A stretch of 64,000 nucleotides of DNA, taken from Testudinibacter crocodili (lineage in GTDB: Bacteria; Pseudomonadota; Gammaproteobacteria; Enterobacterales; Pasteurellaceae). The DNA is taken from assembly GCA_006228005.1 (NCBI GenBank), contig VDHG01000017.1, positions 25,614 to 89,613 of the forward strand, read 5' to 3'. A program made the position numbers and the translations under genes. Of the stretch, positions 35,960 to 47,258 are shown in pieces. How positions within the stretch are numbered: position 1 is the first letter of the stretch; each line of letters starts with the position of its first letter. Under the pieces are notes generated by a model. It was given only the letters and a program-made list of their open reading frames with translations, searched no databases and was not told where the DNA came from.

Positions 35960-38158
35960 ATGAAATTTTTGAAACGCCAACGCTATTTTAAACGAAGTGC
36001 GGTTGCATTAAGCCTGCTGTCTTGTATCGCTCAAGCTGAAAACAAACAAGAGCTAGAGACGATTACGGTTACCGATACATCAATCATAACAGAAAGTAGC
36101 TATAACCAAGGTTATGGTGCGTATGGAAGCAGCACGGCAACAGGTTTAGCCATGACACTGCGGCAAACACCTCAGAATGTGAGTATTGTGTCGGCGGAGC
36201 AGATTAAAGATCAAAATTTATCCTCTTTAAGTAAAGTGGTTCAACAAGCTGTTGGATTGTATGCAGATGTAAAAGGCTCAACAGAAACCGGCTATACGGT
36301 GCTATATGCGCGCGGTAATCGAGTGCAAAATTTTCAATTAGACGGTATGCCGGTAAATAATATTGCCTTTGGTGGAAAAGGTCCGGGTGATGAACCGAAT
36401 GCCTGGAGTATATTAAATAGTGCGCAATACGATCAAATTGAAGTGTTACGCGGCGCAACAGCGCTAATGGACGGTTCAGGACAGCCGAGTGCAACGATTA
36501 GTTTACATCGCAAACGTCCAACTCGTCATTTTCAGGGAACTTTAGATTTTAAGGTAGGCGATTTTAATTTACACGGAGTAGAAACAGATCTTTCCGGCAG
36601 TTTGAATGCCGATAGCAGTTTGCGTGGGCGTTTGGTGATGTCTTACCTGGGATCGGACACCTTTCGTGAGCGCGCACAAAATCGTAATGGAATGATCTAT
36701 GGCATCACGGAATGGGATATTAGCTCGGATACCACACTTAGTATTGGCGGAACCTACCAATCCATGCGTGATCGTAATACATCGATGTTCGGGCTGGTTT
36801 TATATGATACGGACGGTAATGCCATTCCGGCTTTACCTCGTTCCAATGCAACGATTAATGGCTCTTATGTTAATTATAGCAATTTAAATCTGTTTACCGA
36901 ATTGCGGCACCGTTTTAATCAGGATTGGTTGCTTAAAATAGAATATGGTTATGCCAAAGGACATCGTGATCAAGTCGCGGGCATTGCTGCGTCGGCTTTT
37001 GTCAATCGAGCCATACCGATGGCAGCCGGCGCAACAGTAAAGAGTGATGAACGCCCTCGGCAACATAATTTTATGGCGTCATTAAACGGAAAATATACGT
37101 TATGGAATAGAAAACATGATGTGATGGTTGGTGTGAGTGGTTATATTTTAAATAATGATCAGCCACGGTATGGGCGGCGGCTCAATCGTATTTTTGATCC
37201 GAGTGTGATAGATAATTTAGGGCAGTTTAATGGGGTTTTGCCGTTGCCGCTTTGGACGGCAGATGGGCAGGACATTAACAGAATTCGCCAAGTCGGCGCT
37301 TATACGGCAACTCGTCTTTACTTAACCGAGCAATTAGCGTTGATCTTAGGTGGACGCTATACTCGATTTAATATTACAGAAGATACTCAATATATCCAAA
37401 ATGGGAAAAATACTAAAAGTAGTGTTACTCCCTATATTGGGCTGGTATATGATTTAAATGATAACTTTTCAATTTATTCCAGCTATGCACAAATTTTTAA
37501 ACCACAAACCAAACGGGATAAAAATAACCAATATTTGAATCCGGAAAAAGGCAGCAATATTGAGGTCGGGTTAAAAGCAGAGTTCTTTGATGGGCGGTTA
37601 AACGGCTCTTTGGCACTATTTGAAACCCGAAAACGGAATGTCGGCTTCTGTGAACAATATAGTCCCGGAGGGTTGACTTGTGATTATTACGCTTTTGATC
37701 CGAGTGGAAAAACAAAAGGCTTTGAAATCGAAGTGAATGGAGAAATAAGAGATAATTGGGCAATTTCAGCTGGTTTTAGTCGTAGCAAGGGAAAAGGCTC
37801 AAATAATCAACGCTTGACACCTGAAATTCCGATTCAGCAATTTAAACTTTTTACCAGCTATGCATGGCGTAGTATGACAGTCGGCGCAGGAGTACGCTGG
37901 CAAAGTACAATTTATGAAGGAACCCCTTGGGGATTAAATTATGGCGCCAGTGCAGCGTTAGCGGCGAAGGCAAAAGCAGTTTCGACTCAAAAATCCTACG
38001 CATTAGTGGATTTGATGTTGCGCTATAATTTGAGCAAAAATGCGACCTTAACACTAAATGTAGAGAACTTATTCGATAAAACTTATCGTACTAGTGTTAA
38101 TTCCCACAGCTACGGTTCACCAAGAAATATTAATATGACATTGGGCTTTAAATTTTAG
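35960..38158 (+). CDS. TonB-dependent ferric siderophore receptor (FhuE/FoxA-like)
   Basis: This outer-membrane receptor of 732 residues has a signal peptide (to about residue 26, CIAQA/EN) and a TonB box (ETITVTD). The plug domain has TLRQTPQNVSIVSAEQIKDQ and NRVQNFQLDGMPVN. A 22-strand barrel ends in LTLNVENLFDKTYR and the terminal MTLGFKF with C-terminal Phe. It is most like siderophore receptors of the FhuE/FoxA/FpvA group. The signal-transduction N-terminal extension found in FpvA is absent. The ligand is not deducible. The locus is somewhat AT-richer than its neighbours and holds few USS copies. Confidence 0.92.
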   Translation: MKFLKRQRYFKRSAVALSLLSCIAQAENKQELETITVTDTSIITESSYNQGYGAYGSSTATGLAMTLRQTPQNVSIVSAEQIKDQNLSSLSKVVQQAVGLYADVKGSTETGYTVLYARGNRVQNFQLDGMPVNNIAFGGKGPGDEPNAWSILNSAQYDQIEVLRGATALMDGSGQPSATISLHRKRPTRHFQGTLDFKVGDFNLHGVETDLSGSLNADSSLRGRLVMSYLGSDTFRERAQNRNGMIYGITEWDISSDTTLSIGGTYQSMRDRNTSMFGLVLYDTDGNAIPALPRSNATINGSYVNYSNLNLFTELRHRFNQDWLLKIEYGYAKGHRDQVAGIAASAFVNRAIPMAAGATVKSDERPRQHNFMASLNGKYTLWNRKHDVMVGVSGYILNNDQPRYGRRLNRIFDPSVIDNLGQFNGVLPLPLWTADGQDINRIRQVGAYTATRLYLTEQLALILGGRYTRFNITEDTQYIQNGKNTKSSVTPYIGLVYDLNDNFSIYSSYAQIFKPQTKRDKNNQYLNPEKGSNIEVGLKAEFFDGRLNGSLALFETRKRNVGFCEQYSPGGLTCDYYAFDPSGKTKGFEIEVNGEIRDNWAISAGFSRSKGKGSNNQRLTPEIPIQQFKLFTSYAWRSMTVGAGVRWQSTIYEGTPWGLNYGASAALAAKAKAVSTQKSYALVDLMLRYNLSKNATLTLNVENLFDKTYRTSVNSHSYGSPRNINMTLGFKF

Positions 38159-38183
38159 CTAAATAAGTTGATCAATATAGGCA

Positions 38184-38208
38184 AAGTGCGGTCGGGCAAA
38201 CCGCACTT
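38184..38208. terminator. inverted USS pair between the receptor gene and speF
   Basis: AAGTGCGGT and ACCGCACTT form a 9-bp stem around CGGGCAA, between two convergent genes. It can serve both directions; T runs are short on each side. Confidence 0.65.
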
Positions 38209-38226
38209 CGCCTTTTACTGAGCGTG

Positions 38227-40374
38227 TTATTGTTTTAACACATACGCCCAGGCGCGGCGGTAGCCGGCGTCGTCGGCTTCCAGATACACCCCTTGGATTT
38301 CCGGTTCGAAGCCCGGCAGTTCGTTGATGCCTTGTTCCAGAGCTCGGAAATATTCCAATACGGCGCCCCCCCAAACTTCGCCGGGAACGATACACAGCAC
38401 GCCCGGCGGATAAGGCAATGCACCTTCGGCAGCGGTTCTGCCTTCAATTTCAGCCAGCGAAACCAACTCCACTTCGTTGCGGATAAACGCATTGTGGCAG
38501 GCTTCCGGCGTGATGTGCATCTTCGGCCAGGCGTCACGCAGGAACATCTGTTGTTGTAAGTCGTTTAGGCGGTGTTTGGCGTAGAAGTTGTGCAGTTTCT
38601 GACACAGTTCACCAATCCGCATTTTGCTATATTGTGGATACGTTTTGGCAAGCGTCGGCAGCATTTCGACCACAGGGGTGTTATCTTGGATATGCTCTTC
38701 AAAGCGGGCGATGTTCGCTACCAAATGCTGGAATTTCGCCATGGTTTCTGCTGGAGTGAGTAAAAACAGAATCGAGTTTAAATCGGCTTTTTCCGGAATT
38801 ACCGAACGTTCACGCAGGTAGTGCGCCAAAATCGCCGCCGGAATACCCGATTCTTCATATTCGCCGGTTTCCATATTGATGCCTGGGGTGGTCAGCAACA
38901 GCTTGCACGGATCGATAAAATACTGTTCTTCGGCGTAGCCGTCGAAATCATGCCAGCGCGCGTCTTTGGCAAATTGGAAAAAGCGGATATTGTTGGCGAT
39001 GTCTTCCGATTTGTGGTTTTCCCAGGATTTGCCGTCCACCATCGGCGGCACGAACGGGCGAATCAGTTTGCAGGTTTTTAGCAGCATTTTACGCACTTCC
39101 ACGCTGCTGAGCACACACTCCTGCCACATCCGTTTACCGGCTTTGCCGGCGTGCATTTTAGCGTTGACGTCCAATGAGGCAAACAGCGGATAAAACGGGC
39201 TGGTCGAGGCGTGCATCATAAAGGCGTTGTTGAAACGTTTATGGTTGCAATACCGCTCTTGATCATTGATATGGTTATCTTTTTTGTGAATTTGCGACGC
39301 TTGCGACAAACCTGCCTGCTGTTTGTGCACCGATTGGGTCACCAAAATGCCGGGATCGTTTTCATTCAGCTCCAATAATAGTGGCGAGCAATCACGCATC
39401 ATCGGAATAAACTGTTCATAACCGACCCACGCCGAGTCAAACAGAATGTAGTCGCACAGATGTCCGATGCGATCGACCACTTGGCGTGCGTTGTAAATCG
39501 TGCCGTCATAGGTGCCCAATTGAATCACCGCCAAACGGAATGGGCGTTTATCGTTGGCACGTTCCGGTGCAACCTTGGCAATTTGGGTGCGGATATCCGC
39601 TTCTTCAAAGCAGTGCGACGGGATACCACCGATAAAACCGTAGGCATTGCGAGTGGTTTCCATATATACCGGCATGGCACCGCACAACGTCAGCGCCCCT
39701 TGATGCACCGATTTATGGTTGTTGCGGTCAAACAGCACCAAGTCGCCTTTGCTGACCAACGCACCGATCGCCACTTTGTTGGCGGACGAAGTGCCGTTGA
39801 GCACAAAATAGGTTTTATCGGCGTTAAACACGCGTGCAGCATGGGCTTGAGCCTGAAATGCCGGGCCTTCGTGAATGAGGAGATCGCCTAAGCGCACGTC
39901 GGCGTTGCAGGAATCGGCACGGAACAAGGTTTCGCCAAAATAGAGGTAAAAACGGCGACCGGAAGGGTGTTTGCGGAAAAATTGACCGCCTTGGTGTCCA
40001 GGGCAGTCGAATGCGGCGTTGCCGTAGTCGGTGTATTCTTTCAAGGCTTGGAAAAACGGTGGATCGAGGGTATCGATATAGTCGGCGGCGGCGGCGTTGA
40101 TCAATTGGCCGTTATAATATTTTTGATCTTCCGCCAACTCGATGACCCCGTAAAGCTCGGTTAACCATTCGTCGGGGACGGTTTCGCCGTATTCAATCGC
40201 AGCGAAAATCGGAATCGGGAAGCCCAACCGTTCCAATTCTTCCCATACTTCGGGCAGGTCTTTAATCGTGGTGACTACAGCACAGACATTGGTGAAGTCG
40301 GTCATATCAATGTCCATGATTTTATAGTCAGACAAAAAGGCAAATTCTGTGCCTTGGCTGGCAGCAATTTTCAT
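38227..40374 (-). CDS. speF: inducible ornithine decarboxylase SpeF
   Basis: SpeF is a PLP-dependent, fold type I decarboxylase that makes putrescine from ornithine. The 715-residue protein has an N-terminal wing domain, the core with FDCPGHQGGQFF, FVLNGTSSANK and ILFDSAWVGYEQF, and the PLP lysine in SVHKQQAG. The C-terminal domain reads GRTAAEGALPYPPGVLCIVPGE. Long shared stretches with E. coli SpeF favour ornithine over lysine or arginine as substrate. AGGA lies nine bases before the ATG. The antiporter gene potE, usually adjacent in relatives, is not beside it. Confidence 0.93.
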   Translation of the reverse strand: MKIAASQGTEFAFLSDYKIMDIDMTDFTNVCAVVTTIKDLPEVWEELERLGFPIPIFAAIEYGETVPDEWLTELYGVIELAEDQKYYNGQLINAAAADYIDTLDPPFFQALKEYTDYGNAAFDCPGHQGGQFFRKHPSGRRFYLYFGETLFRADSCNADVRLGDLLIHEGPAFQAQAHAARVFNADKTYFVLNGTSSANKVAIGALVSKGDLVLFDRNNHKSVHQGALTLCGAMPVYMETTRNAYGFIGGIPSHCFEEADIRTQIAKVAPERANDKRPFRLAVIQLGTYDGTIYNARQVVDRIGHLCDYILFDSAWVGYEQFIPMMRDCSPLLLELNENDPGILVTQSVHKQQAGLSQASQIHKKDNHINDQERYCNHKRFNNAFMMHASTSPFYPLFASLDVNAKMHAGKAGKRMWQECVLSSVEVRKMLLKTCKLIRPFVPPMVDGKSWENHKSEDIANNIRFFQFAKDARWHDFDGYAEEQYFIDPCKLLLTTPGINMETGEYEESGIPAAILAHYLRERSVIPEKADLNSILFLLTPAETMAKFQHLVANIARFEEHIQDNTPVVEMLPTLAKTYPQYSKMRIGELCQKLHNFYAKHRLNDLQQQMFLRDAWPKMHITPEACHNAFIRNEVELVSLAEIEGRTAAEGALPYPPGVLCIVPGEVWGGAVLEYFRALEQGINELPGFEPEIQGVYLEADDAGYRRAWAYVLKQ

Positions 40375-40403
40375 CGGCGTTTTCCTATCGGCAGACGAGT
40401 CAT

Positions 40404-40604
40404 ATCAATGAAAAGCACAACGCTTTTCAGCTTGGGTTTATTGGCTTGCAATCGCAAGGCAAAAGTGCGGTTTGAAGTTGCGCAAACGATAACAAATTTA
40501 ATCGCTGAAGGAAAGTGAAGACAGAGGGATCTCTCTCAAGAATCACAGATAGCTTTTTCTATCAAAGCGAACCGCACTTTTTGCAAAAAATCGGATAAAA
40601 GTGC
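40404..40604. other. non-coding region between speF and the S10 promoter
   Basis: This divergent intergenic stretch must hold the speF leader and promoter on the minus strand. It contains GAAAAGC and GCTTTTC arms (a short hairpin at 40409-40427), CTTGC/GCAAG arms (40446-40459) and two USS copies (40463-40471, and 40571-40579 reversed). A possible 10-codon ORF (40371-40403, minus) overlaps the speF start as ATGA. No other gene is seen. Confidence 0.5.
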
Positions 40605-40631
40605 TTGCAAACTGTGCGATGTTTCTATAGA
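40605..40631 (+). promoter_or_regulatory. candidate S10 operon promoter
   Basis: TTGCAA (40605-40610) and TATAGA (40626-40631) fit sigma-70 boxes with a 15-base spacer; reading CTTGCA gives 16. A start near 40638 would yield a leader of about 190 bases before rpsJ, comparable with the E. coli S10 leader. Confidence 0.5.
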
Positions 40632-40745
40632 CTTTGCGGACTTTCTTGATGGAAGTCGTTTGATGTAATCATTTATCAAACGGGCGACAGCAATAGGTCG
40701 TTGCTGACAATGTTCCCGATTGGGGAGCTAAAATAGGCTTAATCG

Positions 40746-40795
40746 CACTTCATTTTCAAATATTAGTAGTATGAAAATCGAGGTGTCGGTTTTTT
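40746..40795 (+). promoter_or_regulatory. S10 leader attenuator hairpin
   Basis: CACTTCATTTTCA (40746-40758) pairs with TGAAAATCGAGGTG (40772-40785) and is soon followed by a T run (40790-40795). The position and form match the terminal leader hairpin at which ribosomal protein L4 provokes termination in E. coli. L4 control is known to be conserved in related gammaproteobacteria. Its operation here is inferred. Confidence 0.7.
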
Positions 40796-40814
40796 GTTAT
40801 CTCATTTTTAATAA

Positions 40815-41141
<327 letters not shown>

Positions 41142-41168
41142 TCAGGGAATAGGTAAGAGGTTAATACA

Positions 41169-41801
41169 ATGATTGGTTTAATCGGTCGTAAAGTTGGTAT
41201 GACTCGCGTCTTCACAGAAGCCGGTGTGTCTATCCCAGTTACCGTAATCGAAATCGAAGCCAACCGTGTGACTCAAGTGAAAACCCTTGAAACAGATGGC
41301 TATTCTGCAGTTCAGGTTACTACTGGCTCTAAAAAAGCAAGTCGTGTAACTAAGCCAGAAGCAGGTCATTTCGTTAAAGCAGGTGTTGAAGCTGGTCGCG
41401 GTTTATGGGAATTCCGTACCGAAGGTGAAGAGTTCACTTTGGGTCAGGAAATTAATGTTGATGTCTTCGCAGACGTTAAAAAAGTTGACGTAACAGGTAC
41501 ATCGAAAGGTAAAGGTTTTGCCGGTACAGTAAAACGCTGGAACTTCCGTACTCAAGATGCTACTCACGGTAACTCTTTGTCTCACCGTGTTCCTGGATCT
41601 ATTGGTCAAAACCAAACTCCGGGTCGTGTATTCAAAGGTAAAAAAATGGCAGGTCACTTAGGTGCTGAGCGTGTAACTGTTCAATCACTGGAAGTGGTTC
41701 GCGTTGATGCTGAACGTAAATTATTATTGGTCAAAGGTGCCGTTCCTGGCGCAACTGGTAGTGATTTAATTGTTAAACCAGCTGTTAAAGCTAAAGCATA
41801 A
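41169..41801 (+). CDS. rplC: 50S ribosomal protein L3
   Basis: L3 is a primary assembly protein of the 50S subunit near the peptidyl transferase centre. The 210 residues start [15 protein letters not shown]. They include the loop segment [33 protein letters not shown], which holds the glutamine methylated in E. coli. It is second in the S10 operon, 27 bases after rpsJ. Confidence 0.99.
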   Translation: MIGLIGRKVGMTRVFTEAGVSIPVTVIEIEANRVTQVKTLETDGYSAVQVTTGSKKASRVTKPEAGHFVKAGVEAGRGLWEFRTEGEEFTLGQEINVDVFADVKKVDVTGTSKGKGFAGTVKRWNFRTQDATHGNSLSHRVPGSIGQNQTPGRVFKGKKMAGHLGAERVTVQSLEVVRVDAERKLLLVKGAVPGATGSDLIVKPAVKAKA

Positions 41802-41816
41802 GTCTAGGAGATAGGA

Positions 41817-42422
41817 ATGGAATTAGTAACTAAAGATGCACAAAGTGCATTGACTGTTTCTGAAACTACCTTCGGACGTGAGTTTAACGAAGCGTTGGTA
41901 CACCAAGTTGTTGTTGCTTATGCAGCAGGTGCTCGCCAAGGTACTCGTGCACAAAAAACTCGTGCTGAAGTAGCAGGTTCAGGCAAAAAACCATGGCGTC
42001 AAAAAGGTACTGGCCGTGCGCGTTCCGGTAACGTGAAAAGCCCAATTTGGCGTTCAGGTGGTGTGACATTTGCGGCTAAGCCACAAGATCACAGCCAAAA
42101 AGTGAACAAAAAAATGTATCGTGGTGCTATTAAGAGCATTCTTTCTGAATTACTTCGCCAAGACCGTTTGGTTGTGGTTGAGAAATTCGAAGTTGCCACC
42201 CCGAAAACAAAAGTTTTAGTTCAAAAATTAAAAGAAATGGCACTGGAAGATGTGCTGATCATCACAGCGGATTTAGATGAAAATCTATTCTTGGCTGCAC
42301 GCAACCTTTACAAAGTGGATGTGCGTGACGTTCAGGCGATTGATCCGGTTAGCTTAATTGCTTTTGAAAAAGTAGTTATTACGGCTGACGCTGTGAAGCA
42401 AATTGAGGAGATGTTGGCATGA
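41817..42422 (+). CDS. rplD: 50S ribosomal protein L4
   Basis: L4 lines the nascent peptide tunnel. In E. coli it also represses its own operon at the S10 leader, and the leader hairpin here suggests the same. The 201-residue protein has the tunnel loop [34 protein letters not shown] and the globular C-terminal domain ending VKQIEEMLA. Its stop overlaps the rplW start (ATGA). Confidence 0.99.
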   Translation: MELVTKDAQSALTVSETTFGREFNEALVHQVVVAYAAGARQGTRAQKTRAEVAGSGKKPWRQKGTGRARSGNVKSPIWRSGGVTFAAKPQDHSQKVNKKMYRGAIKSILSELLRQDRLVVVEKFEVATPKTKVLVQKLKEMALEDVLIITADLDENLFLAARNLYKVDVRDVQAIDPVSLIAFEKVVITADAVKQIEEMLA

Positions 42423-42721
42423 TTCTGGAAGAACGTTTGCTAAAAGTGCTGAAAGCACCACATGTCTCTGAGAAAGCGACTAATAATGCCGAACAGTCAA
42501 ATACGATTGTTTTCAAAGTAGCTAAAGAAGCCAACAAAATTGAAATCGCTGCTGCTGTTGAAAAACTGTTTGAAGTGAAAGTTGATTCAGTGCGTACTAT
42601 CGTTGTTAAAGGTAAAACCAAACGTCATGGTGCGAGAACGGGTCGTCGTAGCGACTGGAAAAAAGCGTATGTCACCTTGCAAGAAGGCCAAAATTTGGAC
42701 TTCCTTGACAGTGCAGAGTAA
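42419..42721 (+). CDS. rplW: 50S ribosomal protein L23
   Basis: L23 lies at the tunnel exit and is the docking site for trigger factor and SRP. The 100 residues start [20 protein letters not shown] and include the extended loop [26 protein letters not shown]. The ATG overlaps the rplD stop by four bases, so translation is coupled. Confidence 0.99.
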   Translation: MILEERLLKVLKAPHVSEKATNNAEQSNTIVFKVAKEANKIEIAAAVEKLFEVKVDSVRTIVVKGKTKRHGARTGRRSDWKKAYVTLQEGQNLDFLDSAE

Positions 42722-42739
42722 TCAGAGGAGTAGAAAATA

Positions 42740-43561
42740 ATGGCTATCGTAAAATGTAAGCCGACCTCCGCTGGTCGTCGCCATGTAGTTAAAATCGTTA
42801 ACCCTGATTTACACAAGGGTAAACCTTATGCTCCGCTTTTAGATACTAAATCTAAAACCGGTGGTCGTAACAATCTAGGACGTATCACTACCCGCCATAT
42901 CGGTGGTGGTCATAAACAACATTACCGTATCGTTGACTTTAAACGTAATAAGTTAGACGTTCCGGCGGTTGTTGAGCGTCTGGAATATGATCCAAATCGT
43001 TCTGCGAATATCGCTTTAGTGCTATATAAAGACGGTGAGCGTCGTTATATCTTAGCACCTAAAGGTTTGGCAGCAGGCGATCAAATCCAAGCGGGTACGC
43101 AAGCACCTATTAAGGTGGGTAATTCATTACCAATGCGTAATATCCCGGTTGGTACAACTGTACATAACGTAGAATTAAAACCAGGCAAAGGCGGTCAAAT
43201 TGCTCGTTCAGCCGGTGCGTATGTACAAATTATTGCTCGTGAGGGTAACTATGTAACATTGCGTCTTCGTTCCGGCGAAATGCGTAAAGTGTTATCCGAA
43301 TGTCAGGCAACTATCGGTGAAGTTGGAAATTCTGAGCACATGCTGCGCGTACTGGGTAAAGCCGGTGCAAGCCGTTGGCGTGGCGTTCGTCCTACCGTTC
43401 GCGGTACGGCGATGAACCCGGTAGATCACCCTCATGGTGGTGGTGAAGGTCGTAACTTTGGTAAACATCCTGTGACTCCATGGGGCGTTCAAACTAAAGG
43501 TAAGAAAACTCGCCACAATAAACGTACTGATAAATTCATCGTACGTCGCCGTGGTAAATAA
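42740..43561 (+). CDS. rplB: 50S ribosomal protein L2
   Basis: L2 is a core 50S protein needed for subunit joining and peptidyl transfer. The 273 residues are complete: [35 protein letters not shown], and the conserved [14 protein letters not shown] with its essential histidine, ending VRRRGK. It is fifth in the S10 operon, with GAGG-type binding site 11 bases upstream. Confidence 0.99.
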   Translation: MAIVKCKPTSAGRRHVVKIVNPDLHKGKPYAPLLDTKSKTGGRNNLGRITTRHIGGGHKQHYRIVDFKRNKLDVPAVVERLEYDPNRSANIALVLYKDGERRYILAPKGLAAGDQIQAGTQAPIKVGNSLPMRNIPVGTTVHNVELKPGKGGQIARSAGAYVQIIAREGNYVTLRLRSGEMRKVLSECQATIGEVGNSEHMLRVLGKAGASRWRGVRPTVRGTAMNPVDHPHGGGEGRNFGKHPVTPWGVQTKGKKTRHNKRTDKFIVRRRGK

Positions 43562-43583
43562 TTTTAATATAAAAAGAGGATAA

Positions 43584-44206
<623 letters not shown>

Positions 44207-44216
44207 GAGAATAGCA

Positions 44217-44918
44217 ATGGGTCAAAAAGTACATCCTAATGGTATTCGCCTCGGTATTGTTAAACCTTGGAGTTCAACTTGGTTTGCGAATACACAAGAT
44301 TTCGCTGACAACTTAGAAGGCGATTTCAAAGTACGTAAGTTCTTAAACAAAGAGTTAGCCAATGCTTCTGTTGCTCGTATTGATATTGAGCGTCCGGCTA
44401 AGAGTATTCGTGTAACTATTCACACTGCTCGCCCGGGTATCGTTATCGGTAAAAAAGGCGAAGATGTTGAAAAATTGCGTAACAAATTAGCCGAAATTAC
44501 CGGCGTTCCTGCGCAAATCAATATCACAGAAGTGAAAAAACCTGAATTAGATGCGCGTCTGGTTGCTGAAAGCATTGCTTCACAATTAGAACGTCGTGTT
44601 ATGTTCCGTCGTGCGATGAAACGTGCCGTACAAAACGCAATGCGTTTAGGTGCGCAAGGTATCAAAGTCGAAGTAAGCGGACGTTTAGGTGGTGCAGAAA
44701 TTGCGCGTTCAGAATGGTATCGTGAAGGGCGTGTGCCTTTGCATACATTACGCGCGGACATCGATTATAACACTGCAGAAGCTCATACTACATACGGCGT
44801 TATCGGCGTAAAAGTATGGATCTTCAAAGGTGAGATTCTTGGTGGAATGGCTGCAGTTATGCAATCAGAACAACAACCTGAAGCGCAACCTAAAAAAGCG
44901 CGCAAAGGTCGTAAGTAA
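44217..44918 (+). CDS. rpsC: 30S ribosomal protein S3
   Basis: S3 forms part of the mRNA entry channel and its helicase activity. The 233-residue protein starts [18 protein letters not shown], carries a KH domain with [16 protein letters not shown], and ends in a basic tail. The ATG at 44217 was chosen because it restores MGQKVHPNG and has GGAG eight bases upstream; the longer ORF from 44190 is an overlap with rplV. Confidence 0.99.
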   Translation: MGQKVHPNGIRLGIVKPWSSTWFANTQDFADNLEGDFKVRKFLNKELANASVARIDIERPAKSIRVTIHTARPGIVIGKKGEDVEKLRNKLAEITGVPAQINITEVKKPELDARLVAESIASQLERRVMFRRAMKRAVQNAMRLGAQGIKVEVSGRLGGAEIARSEWYREGRVPLHTLRADIDYNTAEAHTTYGVIGVKVWIFKGEILGGMAAVMQSEQQPEAQPKKARKGRK

Positions 44919-44931
44919 GGAGATTGAATAA

Positions 44932-45341
<410 letters not shown>

Positions 45342-45342
<1 letters not shown>

Positions 45343-45533
45343 TGAAAGCTCAAGAACTACGTACAAAAAGTGTTGAAGAGCTGAATGCTGAATTGGTTAA
45401 CTTGTTAGGTGAGCAATTCAAATTGCGTATGCAAGCAGCCACCGGTCAGCTTCAACAAACCCATCAGTTGAAACAAGTGCGTCGTAGTATTGCACAACTT
45501 AAAACTGTTCTAAGCGCAAAGGCGGGTGAGTAA
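45342..45533 (+). CDS. rpmC: 50S ribosomal protein L29
   Basis: L29 is a small helical protein near the tunnel exit. The 63-residue product ([22 protein letters not shown]... TVLSAKAGE) has the family length. It overlaps rplP by one base upstream and rpsQ by one base downstream, so the three are tightly coupled. Confidence 0.99.
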
Positions 45534-45787
45534 TGACTGATAAAATTCGTACAGTACAAGGTCGTGTTGTGAGTGACAAGATGGATAAATCTTTCACCAT
45601 CGCAATCGAACGTATGGTTAAACACCCACTTTATGGTAAGTTTATCCGTCGTACAACTAAGTTACACGTACATGATGAAAACAACGAAGTTAATGTTGGT
45701 GATTTGGTAGAAATTCGCGAATGTCGCCCAATTTCTAAAACTAAATCATGGACTTTGGTTCGTGTCGTTGAAAAAGCAGTAATCTAA
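45533..45787 (+). CDS. rpsQ: 30S ribosomal protein S17
   Basis: S17 is a primary 16S rRNA-binding protein with an OB fold. The 84 residues read [21 protein letters not shown] near the start, with [28 protein letters not shown] at the end. It is the last gene of the S10 operon and is followed by a strong terminator, so the spc operon begins separately. Confidence 0.99.
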   Translation: MTDKIRTVQGRVVSDKMDKSFTIAIERMVKHPLYGKFIRRTTKLHVHDENNEVNVGDLVEIRECRPISKTKSWTLVRVVEKAVI

Positions 45788-45807
45788 TTATTGTTTTGAA
45801 ACTAATA

Positions 45808-45846
45808 AAAACCGCACTTTGTATTAAAGTGCGGTTTTTTGTTTTT
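45808..45846 (+). terminator. S10 operon terminator built from two inverted USS
   Basis: AAAACCGCACTTT and AAAGTGCGGTTTT form a 13-bp stem with a 5-base loop, followed by a long T-rich run. Both arms are uptake signals. They are the only exact copies I find between 40580 and 54687. Confidence 0.93.
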
Positions 45847-45885
45847 TCAACCTCACCAAATCTCAGTAATAAACATAAAATCCAG

Positions 45886-45914
45886 TTGCTTTCCTTTTAG
45901 CCATTTGGTAAAAT
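45886..45914 (+). promoter_or_regulatory. spc operon promoter
   Basis: TTGCTT (45886-45891) and TAAAAT (45909-45914) are sigma-70 boxes with an ideal 17-base spacer. They lie about 70 bases before rplN, just after the S10 terminator. Confidence 0.75.
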
Positions 45915-45973
45915 CCGCACCCTGTTTGCATTGGGTAAACAGATTCGTCCCGAAAGGGTTTTTTTGATTTTAG

Positions 45974-46357
<384 letters not shown>

Positions 46358-46367
46358 GGAGAGTGTC

Positions 46368-46691
46368 ATGGCTGCAAAAATCCGTCAAAACGATGAAGTA
46401 ATCATGCTAACCGGTAGCACTGAAAAGGGCAAAGGACAGCGTGGTAAAGTAACAAAAGTACTGCCTAACGGTAAAGTGATTGTTGAAGGTTTAAATATGG
46501 TTTCTAAACATGAGAAACCAGTTCCGGCTTTAGGTAAAGCTGGTGGTATTGTGAAACAAGAAGCGGCAATCGACGTTTCTAACGTAGCAATCTACAACCC
46601 GTCAACAAATAAAGCTGACCGCGTAGGATTCCGGATTGAAGACGGCAAAAAAGTCCGTTTCTTCAAATCTACTGGTGAAACAATTAAATAA
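46368..46691 (+). CDS. rplX: 50S ribosomal protein L24 with altered KOW loop
   Basis: L24 starts 50S assembly by binding the 5' end of 23S rRNA. The protein starts [14 protein letters not shown] and ends [16 protein letters not shown]. In the KOW motif most gammaproteobacteria read LTGKDKGKRGKV, but here it reads [15 protein letters not shown], about three residues longer. The total is 107 residues against the usual 103-104. The frame and downstream match are intact, so this looks like a real insertion, not an error of start choice. Confidence 0.97.
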   Translation: MAAKIRQNDEVIMLTGSTEKGKGQRGKVTKVLPNGKVIVEGLNMVSKHEKPVPALGKAGGIVKQEAAIDVSNVAIYNPSTNKADRVGFRIEDGKKVRFFKSTGETIK

Positions 46692-46706
46692 TACTGGAGT
46701 ATAGCG

Positions 46707-47246
46707 ATGGCGAAACTGCATGATTATTACAGAGATCAAGTAGTAAACGAATTGAAAGATAAATTCGGCTACAAATCTGTCATGCAAGTCCCACGAGTCG
46801 AAAAGATAACCCTGAATATGGGTGTGGGTGAAGCGCTGACCGATAAAAAATTGCTGGATAACGCAGTAGCGGATCTGGCAGCAATTAGCGGTCAAAAACC
46901 TTTAATCACTAAAGCACGCAAATCTGTTGCAGGCTTTAAGATTCGTCAGGGATATCCAATCGGCTGCAAAGTGACCCTACGTGGTGAACGTATGTGGGAA
47001 TTCTTTGAACGATTGATTCATATTGCGGTTCCTCGTGTCCGTGATTTCCGTGGTTTAAGCGCGAAATCATTTGATGGCCGTGGAAACTACAGCATGGGTG
47101 TGCGTGAACAAATCATCTTCCCTGAAATCAATTATGATAAAGTGGATCGTGTTCGTGGTTTAGATATTACTATCACAACGACTGCGAAAACAGATGAAGA
47201 AGGTCAAGCACTACTGGCTGCCTTTAACTTCCCATTCCGTAAATAA
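46707..47246 (+). CDS. rplE: 50S ribosomal protein L5
   Basis: L5 binds 5S rRNA and contacts P-site tRNA. The 179-residue protein starts [22 protein letters not shown] and includes [19 protein letters not shown] and [24 protein letters not shown]. In E. coli the S8 repressor acts on the mRNA near this start; I did not model that structure here. Confidence 0.99.
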   Translation: MAKLHDYYRDQVVNELKDKFGYKSVMQVPRVEKITLNMGVGEALTDKKLLDNAVADLAAISGQKPLITKARKSVAGFKIRQGYPIGCKVTLRGERMWEFFERLIHIAVPRVRDFRGLSAKSFDGRGNYSMGVREQIIFPEINYDKVDRVRGLDITITTTAKTDEEGQALLAAFNFPFRK

Positions 47247-47258
47247 GGCAGGTTACAA

